NCBI GenBank assembly: GCA_903900235.1 | Contig: CAIUMH010000143.1 | Coordinates: forward strand, 1-62,175 | From: an uncultured Actinomycetes bacterium | GTDB taxonomy: Bacteria; Actinomycetota; Acidimicrobiia; Acidimicrobiales; RAAP-2 | DNA length: 62,175 nt | Direction: 5' to 3' | Shown here: in pieces, positions 17,418-25,804 of the stretch | Layout: every line of letters begins with the position of its first letter | Numbering within the stretch: position 1 is the first letter of the stretch | Notes under the pieces: model-generated | Database searches by the model: none | Told to the model about the DNA's origin: nothing | Seen by the model: the letters and a program-made list of their open reading frames with translations, nothing else | Made by a program: the position numbers and the translations under genes

Positions 17418-17792
17418 TCAGCGCACCCCAAGGAGGTCGACAACGAAGATCAACGTCTCGTTGGGCCCGATGACACCACCCGCACCCTGGGCTCCGTAGC
17501 CGAGGTGCGGTGGGATGGTCAGACGTCGACGTCCACCCACGGCCATCCCTTGGACGCCCTGGTCCCAGCCGGCGATGACCATCCCTTGGCCAAGGCCGAA
17601 GGAGAAGACATCACCTCGATCCCACGAGGCGTCGAACTGTTCGCCGGTGGACCACGCCACGCCGACATAGTGGACCTCGACGAGGTGGCCGGCGGCAGCC
17701 TCCTCACCGTCGCCGACGACGAGGTCTTCGATCAGTAGTTCGGCCGGTGGCTCGCCCATCGGGGGGTCGACAAGGGGTCGTTCGATGCTCAT
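17418..17792 (-). CDS. FKBP-type peptidyl-prolyl isomerase
   Basis: Single-domain FKBP of 124 residues. Core motifs include VEVHYVGVAWSTGEQFDASWDRG, where YVG and the FDASWDRG loop form the binding pocket, VIAGWDQGVQGMAVGGRRRLTIPP, and the end LGYGAQGAGGVIGPNETLIFVVDLL. These residues are those expected of an active isomerase. There is no signal peptide, so it is cytosolic. It is the first gene of a short minus-strand operon with glycerate kinase. Confidence 0.92.
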   Translation of the reverse strand: MSIERPLVDPPMGEPPAELLIEDLVVGDGEEAAAGHLVEVHYVGVAWSTGEQFDASWDRGDVFSFGLGQGMVIAGWDQGVQGMAVGGRRRLTIPPHLGYGAQGAGGVIGPNETLIFVVDLLGVR

Positions 17793-17820
17793 GGCCGCAT
17801 CGTAGAGCCAGGAGCCGGTG

Positions 17821-17905
17821 TGGTGCGAGCGAGAGGACTTGAACCTCCACCCCCGAAGGGACCGGGACCTAAACCCGGCGCGTCTGCCAATTCCGCCACG
17901 CCCGC
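17821..17905 (-). tRNA. tRNA-Leu (anticodon UAG)
   Basis: The minus strand folds into a class II tRNA: acceptor GCGGGCG pairs with CGCTCGC, anticodon loop TTTAGGT gives UAG, a long variable arm GTCCCTTCGGGGGT and a T-loop GTTCAAGTC follow. The CCA end is encoded at 17821-17823. Confidence 0.95.
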
Positions 17906-17991
17906 CTACCGTCGAGCTGTTGAGGCTCGTGCCTCCATCCTAGGGACTGATGGTGCGACGGGTGTGGGCCGGCGGCGGGTAGCGTGTGGAG

Positions 17992-18606
17992 ATGGATTCA
18001 CCCCTTCGTTCTCCGATGATGGCCGGACCGGGCGGCGACGTCACGGTCGACCTGACCCAGCGCCTGCTCCGTGAGCGGATCGTCTTCCTCGGATCGGTCG
18101 TCGATCAGCTCGCGGCGAACACCCTGTGTGCGCAGCTCTTGCTCCTCGAGGCCGAAGACCCCGAGAAAGACATCTCGCTCTACGTCAACTCGCCCGGAGG
18201 CTCCGTTACCGACGGCCTCGCCATCTACGACACCATGCAGTACGTCTCGTGTGACGTGCGGACCATCTGTGTTGGCATGGCCGCATCGATGGGGCAGTTC
18301 CTGCTCTGCGCCGGCACGGCGGGTAAGCGCTTTGCTCTGCCCCATTCACGGATCCTCATGCATCAGCCCAGCGCCGGTGGGATCCAGGGTCAGGCCTCGG
18401 ACATCGCCATCCAGGCGGAGCAGATCGTGTTCATGAAGAAGATGCTTGCGGAGCGGATCTCCTTCCACACTGGCCAGCCGGTGGAGCGGATCGAGGCGGA
18501 CTCCGACCGGGACCGGTGGTTCACTGCCGCCGAGGCCAAGGAGTACGGCTTCATCGATGCGGTGATCGATCGCTCCGCAGCGCGCTCCGGGGCCTCCCAA
18601 GCGTGA
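17992..18606 (+). CDS. clpP: ATP-dependent Clp protease proteolytic subunit
   Basis: ClpP serine protease of 204 residues, forming the barrel that works with ClpX or ClpC. The catalytic triad is intact: Ser in [11 protein letters not shown], His in LMHQPSAGG and Asp in ADSDRDRWF. The N-terminal [15 protein letters not shown] and the [19 protein letters not shown] block are typical. The ATG at 17992 is preferred to GTG codons at 17984 and 17986; no strong ribosome site separates them. No clpX or second clpP is adjacent; its stop overlaps the next gene, a polysaccharide exporter permease. Confidence 0.93.
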   Translation: MDSPLRSPMMAGPGGDVTVDLTQRLLRERIVFLGSVVDQLAANTLCAQLLLLEAEDPEKDISLYVNSPGGSVTDGLAIYDTMQYVSCDVRTICVGMAASMGQFLLCAGTAGKRFALPHSRILMHQPSAGGIQGQASDIAIQAEQIVFMKKMLAERISFHTGQPVERIEADSDRDRWFTAAEAKEYGFIDAVIDRSAARSGASQA

Positions 18607-19562
18607 ACCCTGACGCCGCAGCGGCTTCGCTGCCGGCGGACGGCCACGAGGCCGAAGCTGTTGTCCCAGCCCGCATCAAGCCGGTGCGCGTTGTCTCGGC
18701 ACGGGTCTCGGTGCGCGACCGTGTCGTCGAGATCTGGCGAACTCGTGAGCTGCTCAGTTACCTGATCTCCACGGAGATAAAGGTCAAGTACAAGAACTCG
18801 GCCCTCGGCATGCTCTGGTCAATGGTGGCACCGGCGATGTCACTCATGATCTTCTGGTTCGTCTTCGGTGTCGTACTCAAGAACGCCTACCCGAGCTTCG
18901 TGATCTACCTGTTTTCTGGGTTGTTGTTCTGGAACTTCTTCTCCACGGCGGTGTCCTCGGCCACCCGGGTCATCGTGGATCGGGCCGGCATCGTGAAGAA
19001 GGTGTCGTTCCCGAGGGAGATCCTCGCGCTCTCCTCCATCGGCACCTCCCTGGTGTTCATGTTCTTCCAGACCGCCGTGTTGATCGCGTTCATGGTGGTC
19101 CTCCAGCATGCTCCCGACTGGCACTTGCTTCCCTTGCTCATCCCGGCGCTGCTGGCCACGACGATCATCGCTGCGGGCCTCGGGATCCTGCTGTCAGCGG
19201 CCAATGTCTACCTGCGCGACATGAGTCACCTGATCGAAATCGTGCTTCAAGCGTGGTTCTGGGCCTGCCCGGTGGTCTACTCCTTCTGGTCGCAGATCAA
19301 CCCTCGGCTCGGAGGCTTCTTCTTCATCTATCTGATGAACCCCATGGCACCCATCGTGCTCACCTCACAGCGGGTGATCTACGGACACACCTATGTCCAC
19401 CTGACCACGCCAACCCATCCCGGAGTCCAGCTCCTGCCGACATGGAGTGGCTGGACCTATCTCGCCATGGACAGCTTCTTGGTGGTCGCTGGTCTTGTTC
19501 TGCTCTGGATCGCCCTCGCCGTCTTCGGGCGCCTTGAGGGCAATTTCGCCGAGGAGCTGTGA
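18603..19562 (+). CDS. Wzm-type polysaccharide ABC-2 exporter permease
   Basis: Membrane component, 319 residues, of an ABC-2 exporter for O-antigen, teichoic acid or other cell-surface glycans. About six transmembrane helices follow the cytosolic start [24 protein letters not shown], a family signature, and the [10 protein letters not shown] motif lies between helices. It works with the ATPase encoded next. The GTG at 18603 overlaps the stop of clpP (GCGTGA) and its own TGA overlaps the next ATG (TGATG), giving tight translational coupling. The first 40 residues are a variable cytosolic extension. Confidence 0.88.
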   Translation: MNPDAAAASLPADGHEAEAVVPARIKPVRVVSARVSVRDRVVEIWRTRELLSYLISTEIKVKYKNSALGMLWSMVAPAMSLMIFWFVFGVVLKNAYPSFVIYLFSGLLFWNFFSTAVSSATRVIVDRAGIVKKVSFPREILALSSIGTSLVFMFFQTAVLIAFMVVLQHAPDWHLLPLLIPALLATTIIAAGLGILLSAANVYLRDMSHLIEIVLQAWFWACPVVYSFWSQINPRLGGFFFIYLMNPMAPIVLTSQRVIYGHTYVHLTTPTHPGVQLLPTWSGWTYLAMDSFLVVAGLVLLWIALAVFGRLEGNFAEEL

Positions 19563-20794
19563 TGGCTGCTGCCGTTGAGATCGACAATGTCTCCAAGACG
19601 TTCAAGCTGTACCACGAGCGGGGTACGTCGCTCAAGGAGCGCCTCGTCAAGGCGAGGCAGTCACGCTACGACGAGCTCAAGGCGCTCCAGGGGATCTCCT
19701 TTGATGTCGAGGAAGGGGAGACCATCGGGATCCTCGGCCGCAATGGCTCTGGCAAGTCGACGCTGCTCAAGTGCATCTGTGGGGTGCTTCAGCCGACCTC
19801 GGGAGAGATCCGGGTGCGAGGCAAGTTGGCCGGACTCCTCGAGTTGGGTGCCGGGTTCCAGCCGGAACTTTCGGGCCGGGACAACATCTACCTCAACGGC
19901 TCGATGCTGGGACTGACGCGAAAAGAGATCGATGCTGTCTTCGACGACATCGTTGGATTCGCCGAACTCGAGAGCTTCATCGACAACCAAGTGAAGTTCT
20001 ACTCCTCGGGAATGTACGTCCGCCTGGGCTTCGCCGTGGCGGTGAACGTGGACCCTGACGTCCTCGTGATCGATGAAGTGCTCGCCGTTGGCGACGAAAA
20101 ATTCCAGCGCAAGTGCATCGCTCGCATCAAGCAGTTCCAAGAGATGGGCCGCACCATCATCTTCGTCTCGCACTCGGCGGATCAGGTGCGCACCATCTGC
20201 GATCGAGCGGTCGTGCTTCAGACGGGCGAAATGATCGGCATGGGGACACCCGGCTCGGCGGTCCGACTATTCCGCGAACGCCTCCTCGAGTCCGATGGCG
20301 CTCCTCCGGCAGAAGACACTGCCCCCTCGGTCGATCAGACCCAGAAGGAGGAGAAGTTCCAGCTGCGCGTCCGGGAGGTGTTCACCTCGGTGTCCGAACT
20401 CGAGGATCCGGTGCTCGAGTCCGGTGACCCCTTCAGTGTCACCGCCGTGTTCCGGGTCAAAGAGAAGATCGACTCGATGGTCTTCGTCCTTGAGATCCAC
20501 GGGGCCAAGGGCGAGCTCCTGCTGCGCACCGACACCGACCAGCTCGGCCTGAGCACCGAAGCCCCGATGGGAGAGGGACGCATCACCTTCGACTTCCCCT
20601 CCTGGCCGCTCAATGATGGTCGCTATGACATCAGCATCGGTGCGCAGAATCGTCTTGGTGACGTCACCTTTGACTGGCGGGAGAACGTGGCCTCGCTCGA
20701 AGTGATCTACCACGGCCGTGCCGCTGGTCTGTTGAATCTGCCGCTCTCGGCATCGCTGACCGCCGGGGGCCCGATTGTGAGGAAGGTCCTGTGA
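19562..20794 (+). CDS. Wzt-type polysaccharide ABC exporter ATPase with C-terminal glycan domain
   Basis: ATPase of 410 residues. Walker A GRNGSGKST is at 59-67, the signature helix region is SGMYVRLGFAVAVN and Walker B is VLVIDEVLAVGDE; these variants are typical of the Wzt/TagH group. Residues from about 260 to 410 form a separate beta-rich domain like Wzt-C (FDFPSWPLNDGRYDISIGAQ), which in E. coli O8/O9a binds the chemically capped end of the finished glycan. Its presence implies export of a completed, end-modified polysaccharide. Coupled to the permease upstream and overlapping the methyltransferase-like gene downstream by 4 bp. Confidence 0.88.
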   Translation: MAAAVEIDNVSKTFKLYHERGTSLKERLVKARQSRYDELKALQGISFDVEEGETIGILGRNGSGKSTLLKCICGVLQPTSGEIRVRGKLAGLLELGAGFQPELSGRDNIYLNGSMLGLTRKEIDAVFDDIVGFAELESFIDNQVKFYSSGMYVRLGFAVAVNVDPDVLVIDEVLAVGDEKFQRKCIARIKQFQEMGRTIIFVSHSADQVRTICDRAVVLQTGEMIGMGTPGSAVRLFRERLLESDGAPPAEDTAPSVDQTQKEEKFQLRVREVFTSVSELEDPVLESGDPFSVTAVFRVKEKIDSMVFVLEIHGAKGELLLRTDTDQLGLSTEAPMGEGRITFDFPSWPLNDGRYDISIGAQNRLGDVTFDWRENVASLEVIYHGRAAGLLNLPLSASLTAGGPIVRKVL

Positions 20795-21762
20795 GCGACG
20801 CTGCTGTCGACATCGATTCCGTGCGTTCCGAGATCGCCGACGAGGTCCGTCGTCGCCGTGCTGGCGGATCCTTCGATGCGCTCAAAGAGCGCGAGCTCGA
20901 GCAGCTGTTCCATCAGTACGCTCCGCTCCAAGGGCGCGACGGAGCGCTCGCCGAGACCCTTCGGGCGGTCGACGTCACAGCCTTCATCGACCCCCATGTT
21001 CCCGTGGCCTCAAGTCAGCCAGCCGGGACCGCCATCAAGCGGGGTCTGCGCAAGGCGAGCTTTTGGTACGTGAACTGGATCGCCACCCAAGTCACCCGGG
21101 CGCTCTCGACGGTCGCCCGATCGCTCCACCTGATCGATGACGAGCTGACCGATATGCGCAAGTCGCTCGACGGTCTGACATTCTCGGGCTCGCCGGTGAT
21201 TGAGCTGGCAGGGGCCGAGGGGCCCAGCGCGTGGTGGGCCGAGTCGGCACGGTCGCTGGGGGTCCAAGCGCCCGGACGTGTGCTGGTCTCCGCCTGTGCA
21301 GACGGATGGCTGGTGTCGGCCCTGGTGTCGGCCGGCGTCGACGCCTATGGGCTCGACCCGAGGTCGGAGCGCATCATGGAGGCAGAGATCGCTGGGCTCG
21401 ACCTGCGCGATGACGATCTCCTCGACCACCTCGATGCCGTCGCTGACGACCGCCTCTCGGGGATGGTGCTCAACGGAACGACCGAGGCCCTTCTGCCGGC
21501 TCAGCGTCGTCGCCTGCTTCGGCACATCGATCAGGTGCTGACGCACGATGCCGTTGTGGTGATCCATGCCGTTCACCCAGACGCGGTCGACGGTGACGAC
21601 GTACCAGCGGAGCTCGACCTTGCTGGGGCCAGACCACTTCGGCCGATCACGTGGGTGTCCCTCCTTGAGGATCTGGGATTCGTGGCCACCGTCGAGCTCG
21701 GCCCATCAGAGTCCGACTTCTTGGTCACGGCCCGCCGCGGGTCACCCATCTCGGCTCCGTGA
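20791..21762 (+). CDS. Methyltransferase-like protein of polysaccharide locus
   Basis: Protein of 323 residues with an N-terminal helical part (about 1-130, rich in charged repeats such as IADEVRRRRAGGSFDALKER) and a C-terminal Rossmann-like domain. The segment VLVSACADGWLVSALVSAGV followed by DAYGLDP looks like SAM-binding motif I, but the usual glycine-rich loop is reduced to ACADGW, so SAM binding is uncertain. Placement between a Wzt with a glycan-recognition domain and a glycosyltransferase suggests a role in modifying or ending the chain. GTG start overlapping the previous stop (GTGA). It could instead be an inactive scaffold. Confidence 0.6.
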   Translation: MSDAAVDIDSVRSEIADEVRRRRAGGSFDALKERELEQLFHQYAPLQGRDGALAETLRAVDVTAFIDPHVPVASSQPAGTAIKRGLRKASFWYVNWIATQVTRALSTVARSLHLIDDELTDMRKSLDGLTFSGSPVIELAGAEGPSAWWAESARSLGVQAPGRVLVSACADGWLVSALVSAGVDAYGLDPRSERIMEAEIAGLDLRDDDLLDHLDAVADDRLSGMVLNGTTEALLPAQRRRLLRHIDQVLTHDAVVVIHAVHPDAVDGDDVPAELDLAGARPLRPITWVSLLEDLGFVATVELGPSESDFLVTARRGSPISAP

Positions 21763-22967
21763 AGGTCGCCTTCGTCACCCCGCGCTACGGCCCCCAGGTG
21801 ATGGGTGGGGCCGAAGGGGCCGCCCGGTCCTTGGCTGAGCATCTCGTGGCAGACCTTGGCCACGAGGTTGAGATCTACACGACCTGCGCCATCGACCACC
21901 TCACCTGGGCCGATGTGCTTGAGCCCGGCACGAGCCAGATCAATGGGGTGACCGTCCACCGCTTCCGATCGGCCGCCGGCCGAGCCAAGGAGTTCTTCAT
22001 CCTCGACGGGTCGATCCGCTCGGCGCCGTCAGCGGTGTCGATGGAAGAGGGGAACCGCTGGGTTGAGGCCAATGGACCGGTCACGCCTGAGCTGCTCGAT
22101 GCTCTCGAGGACTCGACGGCCGATGTGGTGGCCTTCTATCCCTATCTCTTCTATATGACCGTCCATGGCATCGACCGGGTGCGTCAGCCTGCGGTACTGC
22201 ACCCTGCTGCTCACGACGAGCCGGCGCTCTACCTGAAGCCATACCGCAACACCTTCGCATCAGCAGATGCGTTTTGCTACCACACCCGGGCCGAGCGCCA
22301 CCTGGTTGAGCGGGTGCTGCCGGTGGCCGAGACCCCGCAGATCGTCCTGGGGCTCGGAACCAATGCCGAGGTCGGGCGGGGACGATCGGGGGCGGAGGTC
22401 CTCGGCACCGGCGACCGGCCCTATGTGGTGTGCGTCGGTCGAGTCGACGAGCAGAAGGGGGCTGTGATGTTGGCCAACTTCTTCATCGAGTACAAGCGGC
22501 GCCATCCGAGCGATCTCGCGCTGGCCTTCGTGGGGCCGACATCCTCAGTGCTGCCGGAGAGCGATGACATCGTGATCACCGGCATCGTCGACGAAGAGGA
22601 CAAGTGGGACATCATTGCCGACGCTCTGGTCTCCATCTCGCCCTCGGCCATGGAGTCGTTCTCGCTGGTCGTGCTCGAGGGCTGGGTCAAGGGCATCCCA
22701 GCGCTGGTCAACGGCACCTGTGGGCCGACGGTCGAGAACTGCTCGCTCAGCGGCGGGGGCCTCTGGTTTGACTCGTATGGATCCTTCGAGATCGCCCTCG
22801 GACGATTGCTGGCCGACTCGGCACTTCGAGAGCAGCTCGGAGCGGCCGGACAAGACTTCGTACGCCGCACCTTCGACTGGCCGGTGCTGATTCGGCGCTA
22901 CGAGGCATTTCTCGAGCAGGTGATCGCCCGAGGCCGCACCATGCCGACCACGTCGCCGGAGCGCTAG
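21759..22967 (+). CDS. GT4-family glycosyltransferase
   Basis: Glycosyltransferase of 402 residues with GT-B fold. The N-terminal domain begins VAFVTPRYGPQVMGGAEGAARSLAEHL, split here by its GGAEGA acceptor loop, and the C-terminal domain has VVCVGRVDEQKGA and the E-x7-E motif in MESFSLVVLE. It would transfer a sugar from a nucleotide donor to a growing surface glycan. GTG start overlapping the previous stop by 4 bp, so it is the last gene of the clpP-exporter operon. Donor and acceptor are unknown. Confidence 0.88.
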   Translation: MKVAFVTPRYGPQVMGGAEGAARSLAEHLVADLGHEVEIYTTCAIDHLTWADVLEPGTSQINGVTVHRFRSAAGRAKEFFILDGSIRSAPSAVSMEEGNRWVEANGPVTPELLDALEDSTADVVAFYPYLFYMTVHGIDRVRQPAVLHPAAHDEPALYLKPYRNTFASADAFCYHTRAERHLVERVLPVAETPQIVLGLGTNAEVGRGRSGAEVLGTGDRPYVVCVGRVDEQKGAVMLANFFIEYKRRHPSDLALAFVGPTSSVLPESDDIVITGIVDEEDKWDIIADALVSISPSAMESFSLVVLEGWVKGIPALVNGTCGPTVENCSLSGGGLWFDSYGSFEIALGRLLADSALREQLGAAGQDFVRRTFDWPVLIRRYEAFLEQVIARGRTMPTTSPER

Positions 22968-22994
22968 GACTCGGAGCGCTAGGACTCGGAGCGC
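22957..22994. repeat. 15-bp tandem repeat, 2.5 copies, across convergent gene ends
   Basis: The unit CGGAGCGCTAGGACT is repeated head to tail at 22957-22971 and 22972-22986, with a further 8 bp at 22987-22994. Each unit contains CTAG. The first copy supplies the TAG stop of the plus-strand glycosyltransferase and the second the TAG stop of the minus-strand one. Confidence 0.9.
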
Positions 22995-24073
22995 AGGCGC
23001 TCGATGCCCCCGAGCAGGGCAGCGAGGAAGGTCTCGGTGGCGACGCTGAGATCGTAGGCATCGAGGCGGGCTTCACCCGCTGCGATCAATTGACGACGGA
23101 GTGCATCGTCCTCGACCACTCGGTGGACGGCGGCGGCGAAGGCGATGGGCTTCTTGCTGGCCAGCAGCAATCCGGCATCGGCCACCGTCTCAGGGACGGC
23201 AGCGACGCCGAAGGCCACCACGGGAATACCGTGACCCATCGCCTCGACGAGGGGGACGCAGAAGCCCTCGTGGTCTGAGGCAGTGACAAAGACGTCGGCG
23301 GCGGCCCAGTGGGCTTCGAGCTCGGCGACCGAGAGTGATCCGGTGAAGGTGACGGAGTCGCTGAGGCCGAGGGCGGCGATGTAGCCGGTGAGAGCCTCGA
23401 GGTAGCGATCACCGAGTGGCGAGCCGACGATGGTGAGGGTGGCCCCGGGACCATAGAGCTCGCCATAGGCGGCCAGCATGGCGACGAGGTCATGCGGAGC
23501 CTTGTGGGGGGAGATCTTGCCGACATAGAGCAGTGACGGTCCACCCGAGGTGGCCTTTGCCTCGAGAAGGCGCTCGAGCATGCCCGCGTCGGGGGCCTCA
23601 TGAGCCTGACGCATGTCGATCAGCAGAGGTGCGACCGATGTGGGGGAGTAGCCCAGGTCGATCAGTTCACGCTCGTTGTAGGCCGAGTCGGCGAGGCCGA
23701 GGATGCACGATGGGGCCAGCTGGGCCAATTGACGACGGCCGAGGCTGAGCTCGTGACCCACGGCCGGCTCCCAGCGATCGATCAGTTTGGTCGGCGTGAT
23801 GTTGTGATAGTCGACGACGATGGGGTCGGGAAGGTGGATGACCGTGTCGAACACCGGGCTGCCGATGGAGGCGTGGTACATCACGAAGCGGTCGGGCACG
23901 GGAGTCGTGACTTCGATGACGGGATGGCCGAGGTGCGTCACGTCTGGGGTGGACGTCGAGAAGTAGATGTGCGACTCGATGCCGCGGGCCTCGAGCGCCC
24001 GCTGGACGTTGATGGTGTGGGCCCCGATGGCGTCACGACCGACGAGCGAAGGGAGGACCTGATCGATCCTCAC
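22979..24073 (-). CDS. GT4-family glycosyltransferase
   Basis: GT-B glycosyltransferase of 364 residues. The N-terminus MRIDQVLPSLVGRDAIGAHT is the acceptor domain; the C-terminal domain shows LLYVGKISPHKAPHDLV and the E-x7-E motif EGFCVPLVEAMGHGIPVV. It is not a close copy of the facing glycosyltransferase. The start ATG overlaps the stop of the HAD phosphatase gene by 4 bp, so they form one minus-strand unit convergent with the polysaccharide export operon. A role in the same glycan is likely but inferred from position. Confidence 0.85.
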   Translation of the reverse strand: MRIDQVLPSLVGRDAIGAHTINVQRALEARGIESHIYFSTSTPDVTHLGHPVIEVTTPVPDRFVMYHASIGSPVFDTVIHLPDPIVVDYHNITPTKLIDRWEPAVGHELSLGRRQLAQLAPSCILGLADSAYNERELIDLGYSPTSVAPLLIDMRQAHEAPDAGMLERLLEAKATSGGPSLLYVGKISPHKAPHDLVAMLAAYGELYGPGATLTIVGSPLGDRYLEALTGYIAALGLSDSVTFTGSLSVAELEAHWAAADVFVTASDHEGFCVPLVEAMGHGIPVVAFGVAAVPETVADAGLLLASKKPIAFAAAVHRVVEDDALRRQLIAAGEARLDAYDLSVATETFLAALLGGIERLRSES

Positions 24074-24792
24074 GCCACGTCCTGGCCGGCGGTCTGGGCC
24101 ACGACCTCATCGAGGCTCGAGAACGCGGAGAGCTTGCTCAGCCGACCGAGCTTGGCGCAGCTGACCCCGTGGTCGGATGCACGCAGGAGCCGCAGGTCGC
24201 CTCGGCTATTGCCGTAGGCCCACAAGATGGGCGCCTGGGCCGAGGAGCCGAGGAGGCCCTCCGCTCTCATCCAGGTCGTGACCCGAGAGAACTTCTCGGA
24301 TCCCCGGCAGTTCTTGCCGTCGTAACGGCCGGTGAGACGGCCCTGGGCATCCACGGCCAGGTTGGTGGCGACGACACCGCGGACGCCCAGCATGACGCCC
24401 ATCGGCTCGACGTACAGAGCAGGTGAGGCCGACACGATCACGACATGGTGTCCTGATGCCACGTGCCAGTCGAGACGAGCCTTGGTCTTGGTCCGAAGCT
24501 GGCCAGCCACGTGCTCGGCGGCATAGGCCCTCGAAATGGCCCGGACCTCGTCGAGGGAACGGTCGCGCAGCAGCTCAGAGAACAGCCGCTCCTTGTGCTT
24601 ATCGGCGGTCGAGCCGCCGCGGATGGCCGCCTCGGCCATCGAGGGGGCCATGCCGGCCACCGCTCGCAACGCCGTCGAGGTCCCCGCAATCTTGCGGAGC
24701 CAGCCGAAGACGGATCCACCCTCGGTGAGGGTGCCGTCGAGGTCGAATGCGGCAACGACCACCTCGCTGCGTGCCGGCATGCTGCTGGTCAC
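24070..24792 (-). CDS. HAD-IB family hydrolase (SerB-like phosphatase)
   Basis: Haloacid dehalogenase superfamily phosphatase of about 240 residues. Motif I is FDLDGTLT near residue 17, a helical cap follows, motif II is HVVIVSASPALYVEP and motif III/IV is YGNSRGDLRLLRASDHG. The subfamily IB includes phosphoserine phosphatases and lipid or sugar phosphatases; substrate unknown. GTG at 24792 is preferred because AAAGGA lies about 7 bp upstream, with ATG at 24780 as alternative. First gene of a two-gene unit with a glycosyltransferase. Confidence 0.8.
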   Translation of the reverse strand: MTSSMPARSEVVVAAFDLDGTLTEGGSVFGWLRKIAGTSTALRAVAGMAPSMAEAAIRGGSTADKHKERLFSELLRDRSLDEVRAISRAYAAEHVAGQLRTKTKARLDWHVASGHHVVIVSASPALYVEPMGVMLGVRGVVATNLAVDAQGRLTGRYDGKNCRGSEKFSRVTTWMRAEGLLGSSAQAPILWAYGNSRGDLRLLRASDHGVSCAKLGRLSKLSAFSSLDEVVAQTAGQDVA

Positions 24793-24959
24793 CCGACGTC
24801 CTTTCGGCGGGGCTCGCCCGGCGACGACCCATCTCCAAGGGGCAAGCAAAATGGGTCACTCATGGCCTCGCGGTCGTGCACGACCCCTATCTTCTCACGG
24901 GCAGAACGGGGCGTTGGTCACCCTCGTCCGGCAATTCCCGCAAAATCCGACAAGAAAAG

Positions 24960-24988
24960 TCGACAATTAGCGAATCGCTCGCTATATT
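24960..24988 (+). promoter_or_regulatory. Peroxiredoxin promoter with palindrome in the spacer
   Basis: A -35-like TCGACA (24960-24965) and a -10-like TATATT (24983-24988) are 17 bp apart, the ideal spacing. The spacer holds the inverted repeat TAGCGA-N5-TCGCTA (24968-24984), whose right arm runs into the -10. This layout suggests an operator controlling the peroxiredoxin gene 69 bp further down. The regulator is unknown. Confidence 0.6.
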
Positions 24989-25056
24989 GACCTCTGACAG
25001 CACACTGACCCCGACTTCCCGGCCACGGGAAGCGCAACCAGGAGGCATCATCAACG

Positions 25057-25692
25057 ATGGCAATCCGACTTGGCGACATCGCACCGGACTTCACCGCAGA
25101 GACCACGAATGGGACGATCAACTTCCATGAATGGCTCGGCGACAGCTGGGGCATTCTGTTCTCCCACCCCAAGGACTTCACCCCGGTCTGCACGACCGAG
25201 CTCGGCGCCTTCTCGGCCCGCAAGCCGGAGTTCGATGCCCGCAACACCAAGATCATCGGCCTCTCGGTTGACTCGCTCGAGTCGCACCAGAGCTGGGCAG
25301 GCGACATCGAGGAGACCCAGGGCACCGCACTGGCCTTCCCACTGATCGCTGACGAGAACCGCAATGTCGCCGAGCTCTACGACATGATCCACCCGAATGA
25401 GCTCGAGACCCTCACGGTCCGCTCGGTCTTCATCATCGGCCCCGACAAGAAGGTCAAGCTGACGCTGACCTACCCGGCATCGACCGGGCGGAACATCGAC
25501 GAGGTGCTCCGAGTCCTCGACTCGCTGCAGCTGTCTGCTGGTTACACCATCGCCACTCCGGCGAACTGGCAGGACGGTGACGATGTGATCGTCGCCAACT
25601 CGCTCTCCGACGACGAGGCCAAGGTGAAGTTCCCCAAGGGCTTCACGACCATCAAGCCCTACCTCCGGGTCACTCCGCAGCCGAACAAGTAG
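25057..25692 (+). CDS. 1-Cys (Prx6-type) peroxiredoxin
   Basis: Thiol peroxidase of 211 residues in the AhpC/TSA superfamily. The peroxidatic cysteine is Cys45 in [10 protein letters not shown]. The long C-terminal arm ([20 protein letters not shown]) and length match the Prx6/1-Cys group; no other cysteine is seen, so it depends on an external thiol for recycling. It reduces hydrogen peroxide and lipid peroxides in the cytosol. ATG at 25057 after CCAGGAGG. It has its own promoter upstream and a strong terminator downstream, so it is a single-gene unit. Confidence 0.92.
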   Translation: MAIRLGDIAPDFTAETTNGTINFHEWLGDSWGILFSHPKDFTPVCTTELGAFSARKPEFDARNTKIIGLSVDSLESHQSWAGDIEETQGTALAFPLIADENRNVAELYDMIHPNELETLTVRSVFIIGPDKKVKLTLTYPASTGRNIDEVLRVLDSLQLSAGYTIATPANWQDGDDVIVANSLSDDEAKVKFPKGFTTIKPYLRVTPQPNK

Positions 25693-25713
25693 CTCACCCC
25701 CATCGCGGGTGTC

Positions 25714-25744
25714 GACGACAGGGCCGCTGGGCGGCCCTGTCGTC
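25714..25744 (+). terminator. Terminator hairpin of the peroxiredoxin gene
   Basis: A perfect 14-bp inverted repeat (25714-25727 and 25731-25744) with a 3-nt loop begins 21 bp after the peroxiredoxin stop codon. The stem is mostly G and C and no T-run follows. Confidence 0.8.
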
Positions 25745-25804
25745 GCGTCCGGGCTCGGACGGGGCCGAGGACTACCCTCGGGTGGGACAATGGAGGGAGC
25801 CGAG

